Shown piece by piece: positions 41,661 to 50,303 of a stretch of 64,000 bases of DNA. Under the pieces are notes generated by a model that was given only the letters and a program-made list of their open reading frames with translations, was not told the DNA's origin and did not search any database. The DNA is from DYTH01 sp964552725 (GTDB taxonomy: Bacteria; Desulfobacterota; Syntrophia; Syntrophales; UBA5619). Positions within the stretch are counted from its first letter, which is position 1. Each line of letters starts with the position of its first letter. Where the stretch lies: the NCBI GenBank assembly GCA_964552725.1, contig CAZKHU010000002.1, positions 8,218 through 72,217 on the forward strand. Direction: 5' to 3'. Made by a program: the position numbers and the translations under genes.

Positions 41661-44465
41661 TTATCCAAACAGGACCGTGTATATTATCAACAGGACAACC
41701 ATTACGCCCAGAAACAAGAAGAAGAAGCCGAACGTGCGGACAAGCTTCATGAAATCAGGCGAAAGCTCTTTAGTGACAATCTTTTCCTCCAACTGCCCAT
41801 TCGCTCCTGCCTCTCCATAGCCGCGCGGTCTTTCTTCACGGCACTCCTCCTCGGGAACTAACCCGGTGAAGATAACGGGATCCATCGGAAAAGCTTCCGG
41901 CCGCAGATGGGTGTTGAAAAAATGAACCGTAAAAATAAACCCTGTAGCCAGCAGGGCTTCATCACTGTGTATAATGGCTGCAACATTGACAAGCCACCCC
42001 GGGAAAACAAGGCTGGAGATTTCGGGGAACCAAAGAATCAATCCGGACAGGCCGATCACGGGAACCCCCCAGAAAACGGCCAGATAATCGAACTTTTCCC
42101 AATACGTCCAGCGGCCATACTGTGGTCTTGGCCCTTTTCCGGCAAACCATTTTATCGTAGCGACAAAATCCTTCAAATCCTGGGCGTTGGGCAGCATGGA
42201 GTTTTTGCCCAGAATAAATTCTTTTAGCGGCGTTTTGTTGTTGATTTTCAATCTTACGAGATAAATGACATGGGAAAATAGCAGACCGAACATAACTACC
42301 GCCGAGAAATGATGAATCCGGGCCGCCGCCGCCGCCCCCCCCAGCATGTTCGCTATATACCTCGCCCACGCCATATCGGAAAATTTCAGAGCCATACCGG
42401 TAATTGCCAGCGCCAAAAAGCTTACAACAAGAATAAGATGGGAAATGCGATGATAATTATTGAAGCGCTCCACATACCGATGATCTTTAAAGGTATCCGC
42501 CTCGTATTTCCGTTTCTTCTCCCGCATGCGCGCAAAAGAGCGGGGGATCCACAACAATGTATGGATGCCAAAGAACCCGAAGGTTCCTATAAGAAGTAAG
42601 CTCATTGCCCTGAACGTGTAGAATAGAACGGGAAACTTCACCTTGTCATGATGCGTGGAATGGGTCAGGTAATCGGTAAAACGCCGGTTGGCGCCCGGAT
42701 GGCATTGCCTGCACGTCTGCACCACGTTTTTAAAGCCAACCATTGAATTGGGATTGTTGACCGACAGGATTCCATGGGCCCCGTGGCAATCGGAACATTT
42801 TGCCACTTTATGAGACCCCAGCAGATAAGACTTGCCGTGAGCCGTGTCCAGGTATGTCTTGGCGAGCTCTTCATGACACTTGCCGCACTGGCTGGTCACC
42901 TCGGTTACGAATTTATCCTTTTCCACCCGCGTTATCTGATGGGAGGAATGGCAATCCTCGCAAATCGGGAGTTTCTCTTTCGACTTGCTGACCGTCGGAC
43001 TGTGGACGCTCTTAACAAATTCCTTGTAGATTCCGACATGGCAAGTTCCGCAGGTAGTCGCTACATTGTTTCTGTTGATCGTGGAGCGGGGGTCTTTATG
43101 ATCCAGATTCAGGTGTTTACCATGACAATCCGAACACACCGCGGCGACCAGGAGTCCCTTTTTCTGAAGCGCCACCCCGTGAACGCTTGTCGAGTAATCA
43201 GTGACAACATTGCTGTTTCCCACTTTTGAAAATTCGGCCGCCTTTCCCTTCGCCCCATGACAGAAGCCGCATAGTTGAGGAATATTGCCCCGATAAACGG
43301 AAGATTTTGAATTTTTAGAGGGCAAAACGCCATGCGACCCATGACAAGAGGTGCAGAAAGGCGCGTCTTTCTTGTTCAGGGCATGGGCGCGTCCGTGCGC
43401 GCTCTGGACATATTCCCTGCCTACCTCGGCATGACAACTCGCGCAGTTTACATTCCCCGCCGTATCACAAGGCCTTTTATGGGTTGGACTGACATCCGTA
43501 TGGCATTTTACGCAGGGAATGTTTTTATGGGCAGAATCCTGGAGTTCTTTAACTTTAATATGGAGTGAAAATTTTTTACCGTCCACAATCCTGTATATCG
43601 ATTCTTTGACGTGGCACTTCAAACAGTCGTTGTCGGCCAGACCTGTCGTCATCGAATCTTTGCGTATCTTGTGCGAGCGGTGACAATCGGAACAGGCGGG
43701 AATCGCCCCAGGCTTCTTTTCCCACAGCTCCCCCTGAATAATCTTGGCGTGCACCCCCTCGATGTTGGAATGACAAACCATGCAGGAATGGGCAATGTTT
43801 TGCGGATTGGTTGACGATTTTGAATCTGTATGGGGAAGAATGCGATGATTTCCGTGGCAATCGGCGCAGGCCGCAGTAACTAAAAGCCCTTTTTTCAAAA
43901 GACCTACACCGTGAATACTCTCGGAATAATTATCCAGAATATTCTTCTCGGGGATGTCGTACATGCGCGCAACCGGCGCCCCTTCCCTATGGCATTTCCC
44001 GCAGAGCGAGGGGATATTGATTTTATAGGTAAGAGAGCGTGGGTTTCTGCTCGCCAGGATGTAGTGATTGCCGTGGCACTCAAAGCAGGTAGGGGCGTGC
44101 GGCTCCTTTTTTTCCAATGCCTTCCCATGGATGCCGGCCTTGAATTCTTTATCTGCATCGTCATGGCAACTGCCGCAATTCACCGGCGCTAATTTTTCGG
44201 GATGGGGAAAATCCCTGACATCGGCGCCGGGATGACATCCGGTACAGCCGACCTTGCCGTGGACTGAAGTTGTATATTTTTTTATATCCACAAAAAGAGA
44301 AACTGCCTTGCCATTTCGTTTTGTGGTCATCTGCTTGTCGGAATGGCATTCCATGCAGCTTTCATCCGGCGCGGCGTAAGCCAGGGAGAATGGTATCAAG
44401 GCAAACAAGACCAGAACGAGCAAATTAGCTGTCTTTTTCATCCATTTACGCGGTCCATCAATCAT
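41661..44465 (-). CDS. 19-heme cytochrome c fused to a b-type cytochrome domain
   Basis: A 934-residue protein with a signal peptide (residues 1-31, ending LAYAAP), 19 CxxCH motifs between residues 37 and 589, then an integral membrane domain of about six helices (from about residue 612 to the end) with conserved histidines, of the cytochrome b561/formate dehydrogenase gamma type. Quinol would be oxidised or reduced in the membrane and electrons passed along a periplasmic heme wire in the same chain. The heme part is a repeat (see separate entry). The start at 44465 has AAGGAGAG upstream. The two-component genes follow after 73 bases, so it heads that operon. Confidence 0.93.
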   Translation of the reverse strand: MIDGPRKWMKKTANLLVLVLFALIPFSLAYAAPDESCMECHSDKQMTTKRNGKAVSLFVDIKKYTTSVHGKVGCTGCHPGADVRDFPHPEKLAPVNCGSCHDDADKEFKAGIHGKALEKKEPHAPTCFECHGNHYILASRNPRSLTYKINIPSLCGKCHREGAPVARMYDIPEKNILDNYSESIHGVGLLKKGLLVTAACADCHGNHRILPHTDSKSSTNPQNIAHSCMVCHSNIEGVHAKIIQGELWEKKPGAIPACSDCHRSHKIRKDSMTTGLADNDCLKCHVKESIYRIVDGKKFSLHIKVKELQDSAHKNIPCVKCHTDVSPTHKRPCDTAGNVNCASCHAEVGREYVQSAHGRAHALNKKDAPFCTSCHGSHGVLPSKNSKSSVYRGNIPQLCGFCHGAKGKAAEFSKVGNSNVVTDYSTSVHGVALQKKGLLVAAVCSDCHGKHLNLDHKDPRSTINRNNVATTCGTCHVGIYKEFVKSVHSPTVSKSKEKLPICEDCHSSHQITRVEKDKFVTEVTSQCGKCHEELAKTYLDTAHGKSYLLGSHKVAKCSDCHGAHGILSVNNPNSMVGFKNVVQTCRQCHPGANRRFTDYLTHSTHHDKVKFPVLFYTFRAMSLLLIGTFGFFGIHTLLWIPRSFARMREKKRKYEADTFKDHRYVERFNNYHRISHLILVVSFLALAITGMALKFSDMAWARYIANMLGGAAAAARIHHFSAVVMFGLLFSHVIYLVRLKINNKTPLKEFILGKNSMLPNAQDLKDFVATIKWFAGKGPRPQYGRWTYWEKFDYLAVFWGVPVIGLSGLILWFPEISSLVFPGWLVNVAAIIHSDEALLATGFIFTVHFFNTHLRPEAFPMDPVIFTGLVPEEECREERPRGYGEAGANGQLEEKIVTKELSPDFMKLVRTFGFFFLFLGVMVVLLIIYTVLFG
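42696..44357 (-). repeat. Internal heme-module repeat, 8 + 8 + 3 hemes
   Basis: Within the giant cytochrome, the eight heme motifs starting at residues 37, 74, 97, 127, 155, 200, 228 and 258 recur at 281, 318, 341, 371, 399, 444, 472 and 502, each offset by exactly 244 residues. Spacings are 37, 23, 30, 28, 45, 28 and 30. A partial third copy gives hemes at 527, 557 and 585, with the same 30 and 28 spacing as motifs 3-5. Copies span 43626-44357, 42888-43625 and 42696-42887. Residue identity between copies is moderate, with the best run KKGLLV, so the duplication is old but its length is strictly kept. Confidence 0.93.
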
Positions 44466-44811
44466 AAGAACTCTCCTTCTTTCTGTAATCCCGCCTGAAA
44501 TGCGCTAAACCATTTTTTATCAGATGATTTTCAGATTATTTAAAAAAGACCCTCCGCTCCAGGTTAGAGCTTAAATGCAATTGGCAAATTTTCTCAATTT
44601 CGCAACCCGCCACCGGATACACGAGGTTGCTCCTTGCTGTCAAGCTGATAATTGAGGCTGCCGATCTTCGCACCCACGATGATTTTGTTCTCTGCGCAAG
44701 CAACTGATTTCACGTAAGTGGGCAAAAAAGAAAGTCTAATAATCCCGTCCTATTGCGTGCAGAACAAATTTACCGTGTCTTCGCACCGGTTTGGGTGGAT
44801 TTTTCCTTCTG
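44466..44811. other. Intergenic region, nothing firm
   Basis: Divergent gap between the giant cytochrome gene and ruvX. I looked on the minus strand for a sigma-54 promoter (TGGCAC-N5-TTGCA), as expected from the neighbouring regulator, and found no good match. No RNA gene or ORF is convincing. Confidence 0.4.
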
Positions 44812-44851
44812 AATGATTTATGTATGCCCCAGACAGATTAAGGAGAAAGGC

Positions 44852-45307
44852 TTGAGGATACTGGCTTTAGATTACGGGGAAAAAAGAATCGGCGTTGCCA
44901 TATGCGATGAACTCGGAATTGCGGCTCATGGCCTGGCAACAATCTTCAGAAAAAATCGTGAAGCTGATATGGCGGCAGTATCCGCTTTCATAAGTCGCTA
45001 TGGCGTTGACAGGATTGTCATCGGTTATCCTCTCCGCCTCGATGGCAGCGAGGGGATACAGTGCGAAAAGGTAAACAGATTTATCCACCGACTCGAAACG
45101 TGGTTCAAACTGCCCGTTGACCGCTGGGATGAAGCCCTTTCGACAAAAGAGGCTGAAACCATCATGGAAAACAATGGCCAGAGCAAGAGAAAAAGGGAGA
45201 AAAAGATGGATGTAGATCGCATAGCCGCAAGCATTATCCTGCAGAATTACCTCGACTCTCCTGCCCGCAAACTAAAGGCGGATGAGGCAAAAAGAGGGAT
45301 CTCCTGA
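44852..45307 (+). CDS. ruvX: Putative pre-16S rRNA nuclease / Holliday resolvase-like RuvX (YqgF)
   Basis: A 151-residue YqgF/RuvX protein with an RNase H-like fold. The N-terminus MRILALDYGEKRIGVA carries the first catalytic aspartate; VDRIVIGYPLRLDGSEG and the end motif MDVDRIAASIILQNYL, with the last acidic residues, are typical. The start is taken as a TTG at 44852, because AGGAG lies at 44841-44845 and the product then begins at the family N-terminus; the ATG at 44813 would add 13 unusual residues. mltG follows after 12 bases. Confidence 0.9.
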   Translation: MRILALDYGEKRIGVAICDELGIAAHGLATIFRKNREADMAAVSAFISRYGVDRIVIGYPLRLDGSEGIQCEKVNRFIHRLETWFKLPVDRWDEALSTKEAETIMENNGQSKRKREKKMDVDRIAASIILQNYLDSPARKLKADEAKRGIS

Positions 45308-45319
45308 ATAATATATTGG

Positions 45320-46318
45320 ATGAGTATGGCTTTTAGACCCAAAAATGTTTTGATAATGGCGCTGATCATGCTCTTGCTGGCAACAGCCTTTTTCCGCTAC
45401 GCCTTTAATCCTGTCGGCAGTGCCGACATGGCAACCACGGTCGACATTCCCAGCGGCGCCGGATTTTTCAAGATAACAGAAATACTGAGCGACGCAAGGC
45501 TGGTTCACAATCGACCTTTCTTCTGGATGCTCGTCATCGGCAAGGGTGCGGCAAGGCGCATCAAGGCGGGCGAATACGAATTTGCAGGCAAGCTGTCCCC
45601 GGTTGATATTATCAACAAACTTATCCGGGGCGAAAAAAAATATTACAATATTTTACTCCCCGAAGACATTAACGCCCGGGAGATAGCTCAACGGCTTATG
45701 TCCTTCAAGCTGATCAATGAGAAGGAATTCATGAAGCTCCTTGCAGATCAGGACTTTATCTCCTCCTTTGGCATAAAGGCAGAAACCCTCGAAGGCTATC
45801 TCTATCCGGACACCTACCGTCTGGACCGCTCAATGACGACAAGGGAAATAATTCGCATTCTTGTAACCAGCTTTTGGAATAAAATAACCCCGGATATCCG
45901 AAAAAGGGCGGAAGAAAGAGGGATGACCATTCACCAGTTGGTTACCTTTGCCTCCATCATCGGCAAAGAATCGGGAGCAAGCTCCGAAAAACCGCTGATC
46001 TCCGCTGTTTTCCACAACCGGCTGAAGCTGGGGATGAAACTGCAGAGCGATCCAACGGCAATATATGGGCTGGCTGATGACGTAAAAATTGTCCTGGCAA
46101 AACACCTGAAACTGGATAATCCCTATAACACCTACAGGATCAGCGGCTTGCCGCCCGGCCCGATCGCCAACCCCGGCATAGATTCCATAAGGGCGGCTTT
46201 GTCGCCAGCCCCGGTTGGTTACCTTTATTTCGTTGCGAAAAATGACGGAACCCATCACTTCTCAGCGGACCTCGCCAGTCACACAAAAGCTATTATCAAA
46301 TATCGCAACAGCAAATAA
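45320..46318 (+). CDS. mltG: Endolytic murein transglycosylase MltG
   Basis: A 332-residue inner membrane enzyme that cuts nascent glycan strands and sets their length. It has one N-terminal transmembrane segment (residues 10-28), a LysM-like domain (TVDIPSGAGFFKITEILSDA), then the YceG core with LEGYLYPDTYRL near residue 155 and the catalytic glutamate in ASIIGKESG near residue 217. The end has the LPPGPIANPG block. It is paired with ruvX upstream and lies directly before the dcw cluster, fitting its cell wall role. An ATG at 45326 is an alternative start. Confidence 0.95.
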   Translation: MSMAFRPKNVLIMALIMLLLATAFFRYAFNPVGSADMATTVDIPSGAGFFKITEILSDARLVHNRPFFWMLVIGKGAARRIKAGEYEFAGKLSPVDIINKLIRGEKKYYNILLPEDINAREIAQRLMSFKLINEKEFMKLLADQDFISSFGIKAETLEGYLYPDTYRLDRSMTTREIIRILVTSFWNKITPDIRKRAEERGMTIHQLVTFASIIGKESGASSEKPLISAVFHNRLKLGMKLQSDPTAIYGLADDVKIVLAKHLKLDNPYNTYRISGLPPGPIANPGIDSIRAALSPAPVGYLYFVAKNDGTHHFSADLASHTKAIIKYRNSK

Positions 46319-46466
46319 ATACGCTCATTCCGGCCGACAGCGCCATTCCCCAAGGCAAAAGCACGCAAATTTGTAAAATTGGCGGTGAAAAAACCTCCTT
46401 GACGGCTAATTCGCCCTTTTCCATCACAACGATCTAAACTTAAACAAAAAATAACTAAAAAAAAAC

Positions 46467-46495
46467 TTGACAAAAGCAGAAAACACTTCTATCTT
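46467..46495 (+). promoter_or_regulatory. Main promoter of the dcw cluster
   Basis: Perfect TTGACA at 46467-46472, an exact 17-base spacer and TATCTT at 46490-46495, placed 48 bases upstream of mraZ. It precedes the MraZ boxes. Confidence 0.7.
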
Positions 46496-46505
46496 CGGCC
46501 CAAAG

Positions 46506-46530
46506 TGGGATAAGCTGGTTTTTAGTGGAG
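46506..46530 (+). promoter_or_regulatory. MraZ operator (three TGG boxes, 10-base period)
   Basis: TGGGA, TGGTT and TGGAG start at 46506, 46516 and 46526, exactly one helical turn apart, just downstream of the promoter and overlapping the ribosome binding region. This matches the known MraZ site of direct repeats with a 10-base period, so mraZ should repress its own cluster. Confidence 0.75.
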
Positions 46531-46542
46531 GGAATTCCCAAA

Positions 46543-46989
46543 ATGTCTGTCTTCAGGGGTCAACATTACCATACGATAGATGACAAAGGACGGATCATCT
46601 TTCCCTCCCGGCTTCGTGAAGTCTTTTCCGAAAAGAAGGATAATCGGATTGTCATAACTAACTGGGACGGATACCTTATGGTTTTCCCCTTCGACGAATG
46701 GAGAATCATAGAAGAAAAGGTCTCCCAGCAGCCGTTAATGCGCAAGGAGGTTCGTTCTTTTCAACGATTCTTCATGTCCGGCGCTGTAGATTGCACAATA
46801 GACAGTCACGGCCGGGTGCTTATCCCCCCCAGTCTGAGAGAATACGCGATGCTGGAAAAGGAGATCGTTCTTGCCGGCATGATCAAGATTATTGAAATCT
46901 GGAGCAAGGACAGATTCGAACTCGAAATGAAGAAATCGTCTGAAGATATCGATTCCTTCAGCGGCTATATGGCTGACTTGGGAATATAA
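46543..46989 (+). CDS. mraZ: Transcriptional regulator MraZ
   Basis: A 148-residue AbrB-fold DNA-binding protein that represses the dcw operon. The N-terminal SpoVT/AbrB-type domain has MSVFRGQHYHTIDDKGRIIF, and the second copy has GAVDCTIDSHGRVLIPPSLR near residue 80, the DxxGR pattern occurring in both. The ATG at 46543 has GGAGG ten bases upstream; a GTG at 46525 is rejected. It is the first gene of the cluster and is preceded by its own operator. Confidence 0.96.
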   Translation: MSVFRGQHYHTIDDKGRIIFPSRLREVFSEKKDNRIVITNWDGYLMVFPFDEWRIIEEKVSQQPLMRKEVRSFQRFFMSGAVDCTIDSHGRVLIPPSLREYAMLEKEIVLAGMIKIIEIWSKDRFELEMKKSSEDIDSFSGYMADLGI

Positions 46990-47017
46990 AAACAAAAACC
47001 AACAGTGCAGGGCAATC

Positions 47018-47968
47018 ATGGAAGCAAAGGATAAAGGTGTTTTCCATAGGCCTGTAATGATCGCTGAGACGCTTGCAGCGCTTCAATGCCGCTCCGGAGG
47101 CGTATATCTGGACGGCACCGCGGGAGGAGGCGGGCATTCCCTTGAAATCCTGAAAAGCTCCGCTCCCGATGGGTTGCTTATTGCCCTGGACATCGATGGC
47201 GAGGCCATTGAGGAGACGAAAAAAAGGCTGATCGCTTTCGGCGGCAGGGTTATCCTCGTAAACAGCAATTTTTCTGCAATGCGCGCCGTATTGGCTGGGA
47301 TGGGCATAAGCAAAGTGGATGGCATCCTCCTCGATCTGGGGGTTTCGTCACATCAGTTGGATAGCGCGGTCAGGGGGTTCAGCTTTACGCTGGATGCCCC
47401 TTTGGACATGAGGATGGATAAAAATCGGGGGCCCAGCGCCTATGATTTGGTCAATTCCCTCTCCCGGGAAGAACTGGAAAAGATCATCAGGGAATATGGC
47501 GAAGAAAGAATGGCGCGGCGAATTGCCACGGCTGTAACGAAAAGGAGAGCTATTTCAGTTATTCGGACGACAACCGAACTGGCAGGCATTGTGGCGGAAG
47601 CCTGTCCCAGAACCAGGGAGGCAGCCAGGATACATCCGGCCACCCGGACTTTTCAAGCCATCCGGATCGCCGTGAACAACGAACTCCGCAACATCGAACA
47701 AGCCCTCGAGGACGGTGCGGAACTTCTCCGGAGCGGCGGACGTTTCTGCGTCATATCGTTCCATTCGCTTGAGGACAGGCTCGTAAAGAACAGTTTCAGC
47801 GCCCGGGGAAAGGGGTGCATCTGCCCCCCCGATTTTCCCATTTGCGCCTGCGGTAGAAAACCAACGCTTAAAATCGTGACAAAAAAGCCGATCATCCCTT
47901 CTGAATCCGAGATCAGCGAGAACCCGCGGTCAAGAAGCGCGAAATTGAGAGCAGCGGAGAAAATCTGA
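47018..47968 (+). CDS. rsmH: 16S rRNA (cytosine1402-N4)-methyltransferase
   Basis: A 316-residue AdoMet-dependent enzyme that methylates C1402 of 16S rRNA. The N-terminus HRPVMIAETLAAL, the AdoMet loop YLDGTAGGGGHS near residue 31, the block DGILLDLGVSSHQLD near residue 103 and the C-terminal GRFCVISFHSLEDRLVK are all standard. It is second in the cluster, 28 bases after mraZ, and 2 bases before ftsL. Confidence 0.97.
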   Translation: MEAKDKGVFHRPVMIAETLAALQCRSGGVYLDGTAGGGGHSLEILKSSAPDGLLIALDIDGEAIEETKKRLIAFGGRVILVNSNFSAMRAVLAGMGISKVDGILLDLGVSSHQLDSAVRGFSFTLDAPLDMRMDKNRGPSAYDLVNSLSREELEKIIREYGEERMARRIATAVTKRRAISVIRTTTELAGIVAEACPRTREAARIHPATRTFQAIRIAVNNELRNIEQALEDGAELLRSGGRFCVISFHSLEDRLVKNSFSARGKGCICPPDFPICACGRKPTLKIVTKKPIIPSESEISENPRSRSAKLRAAEKI

Positions 47969-47970
47969 TT

Positions 47971-48291
47971 ATGCAGGCAGCAGAAGTATTGAGACATACG
48001 ATTCCGCACGAGGACAACTCTTCGACCAGGCTTGGCTATTCCACCTGGATATTTATCGCCTCCGTGGTTATGCTTTTCGCTCTAATTCATGTGGGGAGTC
48101 ATATCCATATGACGGAACTGGAATATCAGATCGCCAGTGAACTTGCCAGCAGTGAACAGCTCATTGAAGAACAGAAAAGACTGAAACTCGAACTCGCAAC
48201 CCTTAAATCCCCACAGCGGATCGAGTCCATCGCCCGGGAAAAATTACAGATGGTGTATCCGGAAAGGCAACAGGTGATTTTGCTGAAATGA
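47971..48291 (+). CDS. ftsL: Cell division protein FtsL
   Basis: A 106-residue bitopic membrane protein: a short cytosolic tail, one transmembrane helix at about residues 25-45, then a periplasmic coiled coil (SELASSEQLIEEQKRLKLEL) and the family end SPQRIESIAREKLQMVYP. FtsL joins FtsB and FtsQ to control septal wall synthesis. Identification rests on shape and position between rsmH and ftsI as well as the end motif. It overlaps the next gene by four bases. Confidence 0.9.
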   Translation: MQAAEVLRHTIPHEDNSSTRLGYSTWIFIASVVMLFALIHVGSHIHMTELEYQIASELASSEQLIEEQKRLKLELATLKSPQRIESIAREKLQMVYPERQQVILLK

Positions 48292-50294
48292 CATCTGAAT
48301 CACGAAAATGGATGAAATTCAGAATTTCCACCCTGCTGGGATTGGCGCTGCTGCTGTTTATGACCCTGTTCTGGCGCGCCTTCGATCTTCAGGTAGTTTC
48401 GGCAAATAAACTGAATGCTCTTGCCCGTAAACAGCATACCCAAACCCTTATGCTGCAGCCCGACAGGGGTCTTATTCTGGACCGCAGCGGCGAAAAACTG
48501 GCAGCGACGATAATGACCGACTCTGTCTGCGCAGATCCTTCCAAAATCAAAAATCCGGAAGAAACCGCCAACAGGCTGTCCGTAATCCTTAATATTGACA
48601 AACAAGTTCTTGTAAAAAAACTTTCCACCGAAAAAAATTTCTGCTGGATTGACCGAAAAATTGCCCCCGAACAGGCGAATCTCGTTCGCACGTTAAAGAT
48701 GGAGGGAATATTTACCGTCAAGGAACCCATGCGTTATTACCCGGGGGGCGAACTTGCCGGGCACCTTGTGGGTTTTGTGGGGCTGGACGCCAAAGGCCTG
48801 GCGGGACTTGAACTTAGATATGAAAACTACCTGCGGGGAGTCCCCCAAAAGCTGATCTGGAATAGAGACGCCAAAGGGAAAAGACTCTATCCCCAGATGG
48901 AAACAAACGAAACCATCGACAAATATGGGAGCGGCGATTTCAACAACTACAGTCTCGTCTTGACAATAGACAAACGTATTCAGCATCTTGTCGAATCCCA
49001 TCTGAAAAAAGCCGTCCTCGATAAAGGCGCGAAGGGAGGCTATGCAATCGTGATGGAACCCCGTACGGGTGAAATCATTGCCCTGGCCAATGAAACGGCC
49101 TTTGACCCGAATAATTTCAAGGCAATTGCCCCCGAGACAAGGAAAAACAAGGCCATAGCCGATGCCTGGGATCCCGGATCAACATTCAAACCTTTTATGG
49201 CTGCCGCAGCTCTCGAAGAGGGGGTTGTCCGGCCAACAGACATGTTTTATTGTGAAAACGGCCATTATACAGTCGCCAACCGCACCATCCACGAAGCCAA
49301 CCGTAAGCGTCACGGAATGCTGTCGCTTCACGACATTATAAAATATTCGAGTAATATCGGTTCCGCAAAGATTGCCGAAAAGCTCGGCAAAGAAAAATTT
49401 TATGATTATATAAAGAAATTCGGATTCGGCGATAAGACGGGCATAGATCTTCCCGGCGAGTCCAAGGGGCTGCTCCGGCCTGTTGAGCGGTGGACCAGGG
49501 TGGATGCGGCGACCATCGCGTTCGGTCAGGGAATTTCAGTAACGGGCATTCAGCTCATAACCGCGCTCTCGAGTATCGCCAATAACGGCATCCTTATGAA
49601 ACCTTTCATAGTCCGGGCCATGATAAACAAGAATGGGGAAATTGTACAAAGTTTTCATCCCACGCAGGTCCGCCGGGTGATCTCCCCGGAAACAGCCCAA
49701 AAAATGACCTCAATTTTAACGGACGTGGTCGGCATGGAAGACGGCACCGGGAAGAACGCGCGGATCGCAAATATCTCAGTAGCAGGAAAAACCGGCACTT
49801 CGCAGAAATTTGACTTTAAAGCGGGCGCATACTCCTCGCAAAAGGTGAGAACATCTTTTATGGGTTTTTTCCCCGCAGAGGATCCCCAGATCGCCATGCT
49901 GATCGTCCTTGACGAACCGCAGAAGGATCGCTGGGGAGGGGTAGCCGCCGCGCCCGTCTTTAAAAATATTGGCGAGCAGCTTCTTACCGCCTTTAAAACA
50001 AATATCCAGCGGCACCCCGAACCGGAGGAAATAAATCCTCTCGACAATAACATCGGCCTTAAATTCGTTTCCGCCCCGGCAACTCTCACCAATGCGGAAG
50101 AAACCGAAATAGATGAAAAAATAATGCCTAACTTCAGAGGTTTGACTATTCGAGAGGTGCTGAAAAAATCACGCGAAAAGGGAATCGACATTCGTGTTGT
50201 CGGAAGCGGCTGGGCGGCGGAGCAGAACCCGGCAGCGGGGATGCCCCTGCCCGAAAATACCATCTGCACGGTTACCTTCAAGGCAGGTTCGTGA
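48288..50294 (+). CDS. ftsI: Septal penicillin-binding protein (FtsI/PBP3) with PASTA domain
   Basis: A 668-residue peptidoglycan transpeptidase with an N-terminal membrane anchor (residues 13-30), a pedestal domain, and the catalytic domain with STFKP near residue 302 (active serine), SSN near residue 355 and KTGTS near residue 502. A C-terminal PASTA domain (about residues 605-668, IMPNFRGLTIREVLKKSREK) makes it resemble SpoVD-like proteins. PASTA domains on FtsI are usual in Gram-positives and deltaproteobacteria. It is membrane bound at the septum and works with FtsW. Confidence 0.96.
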   Translation: MTSESRKWMKFRISTLLGLALLLFMTLFWRAFDLQVVSANKLNALARKQHTQTLMLQPDRGLILDRSGEKLAATIMTDSVCADPSKIKNPEETANRLSVILNIDKQVLVKKLSTEKNFCWIDRKIAPEQANLVRTLKMEGIFTVKEPMRYYPGGELAGHLVGFVGLDAKGLAGLELRYENYLRGVPQKLIWNRDAKGKRLYPQMETNETIDKYGSGDFNNYSLVLTIDKRIQHLVESHLKKAVLDKGAKGGYAIVMEPRTGEIIALANETAFDPNNFKAIAPETRKNKAIADAWDPGSTFKPFMAAAALEEGVVRPTDMFYCENGHYTVANRTIHEANRKRHGMLSLHDIIKYSSNIGSAKIAEKLGKEKFYDYIKKFGFGDKTGIDLPGESKGLLRPVERWTRVDAATIAFGQGISVTGIQLITALSSIANNGILMKPFIVRAMINKNGEIVQSFHPTQVRRVISPETAQKMTSILTDVVGMEDGTGKNARIANISVAGKTGTSQKFDFKAGAYSSQKVRTSFMGFFPAEDPQIAMLIVLDEPQKDRWGGVAAAPVFKNIGEQLLTAFKTNIQRHPEPEEINPLDNNIGLKFVSAPATLTNAEETEIDEKIMPNFRGLTIREVLKKSREKGIDIRVVGSGWAAEQNPAAGMPLPENTICTVTFKAGS

Positions 50295-50303
50295 GGCATC
50301 GCG

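Noticed and set aside
44466..44560. Sigma-54 promoter upstream of the giant cytochrome
   Set aside because: Expected from the neighbouring regulator, but no GG-N10-GC pair in a suitable context was found.
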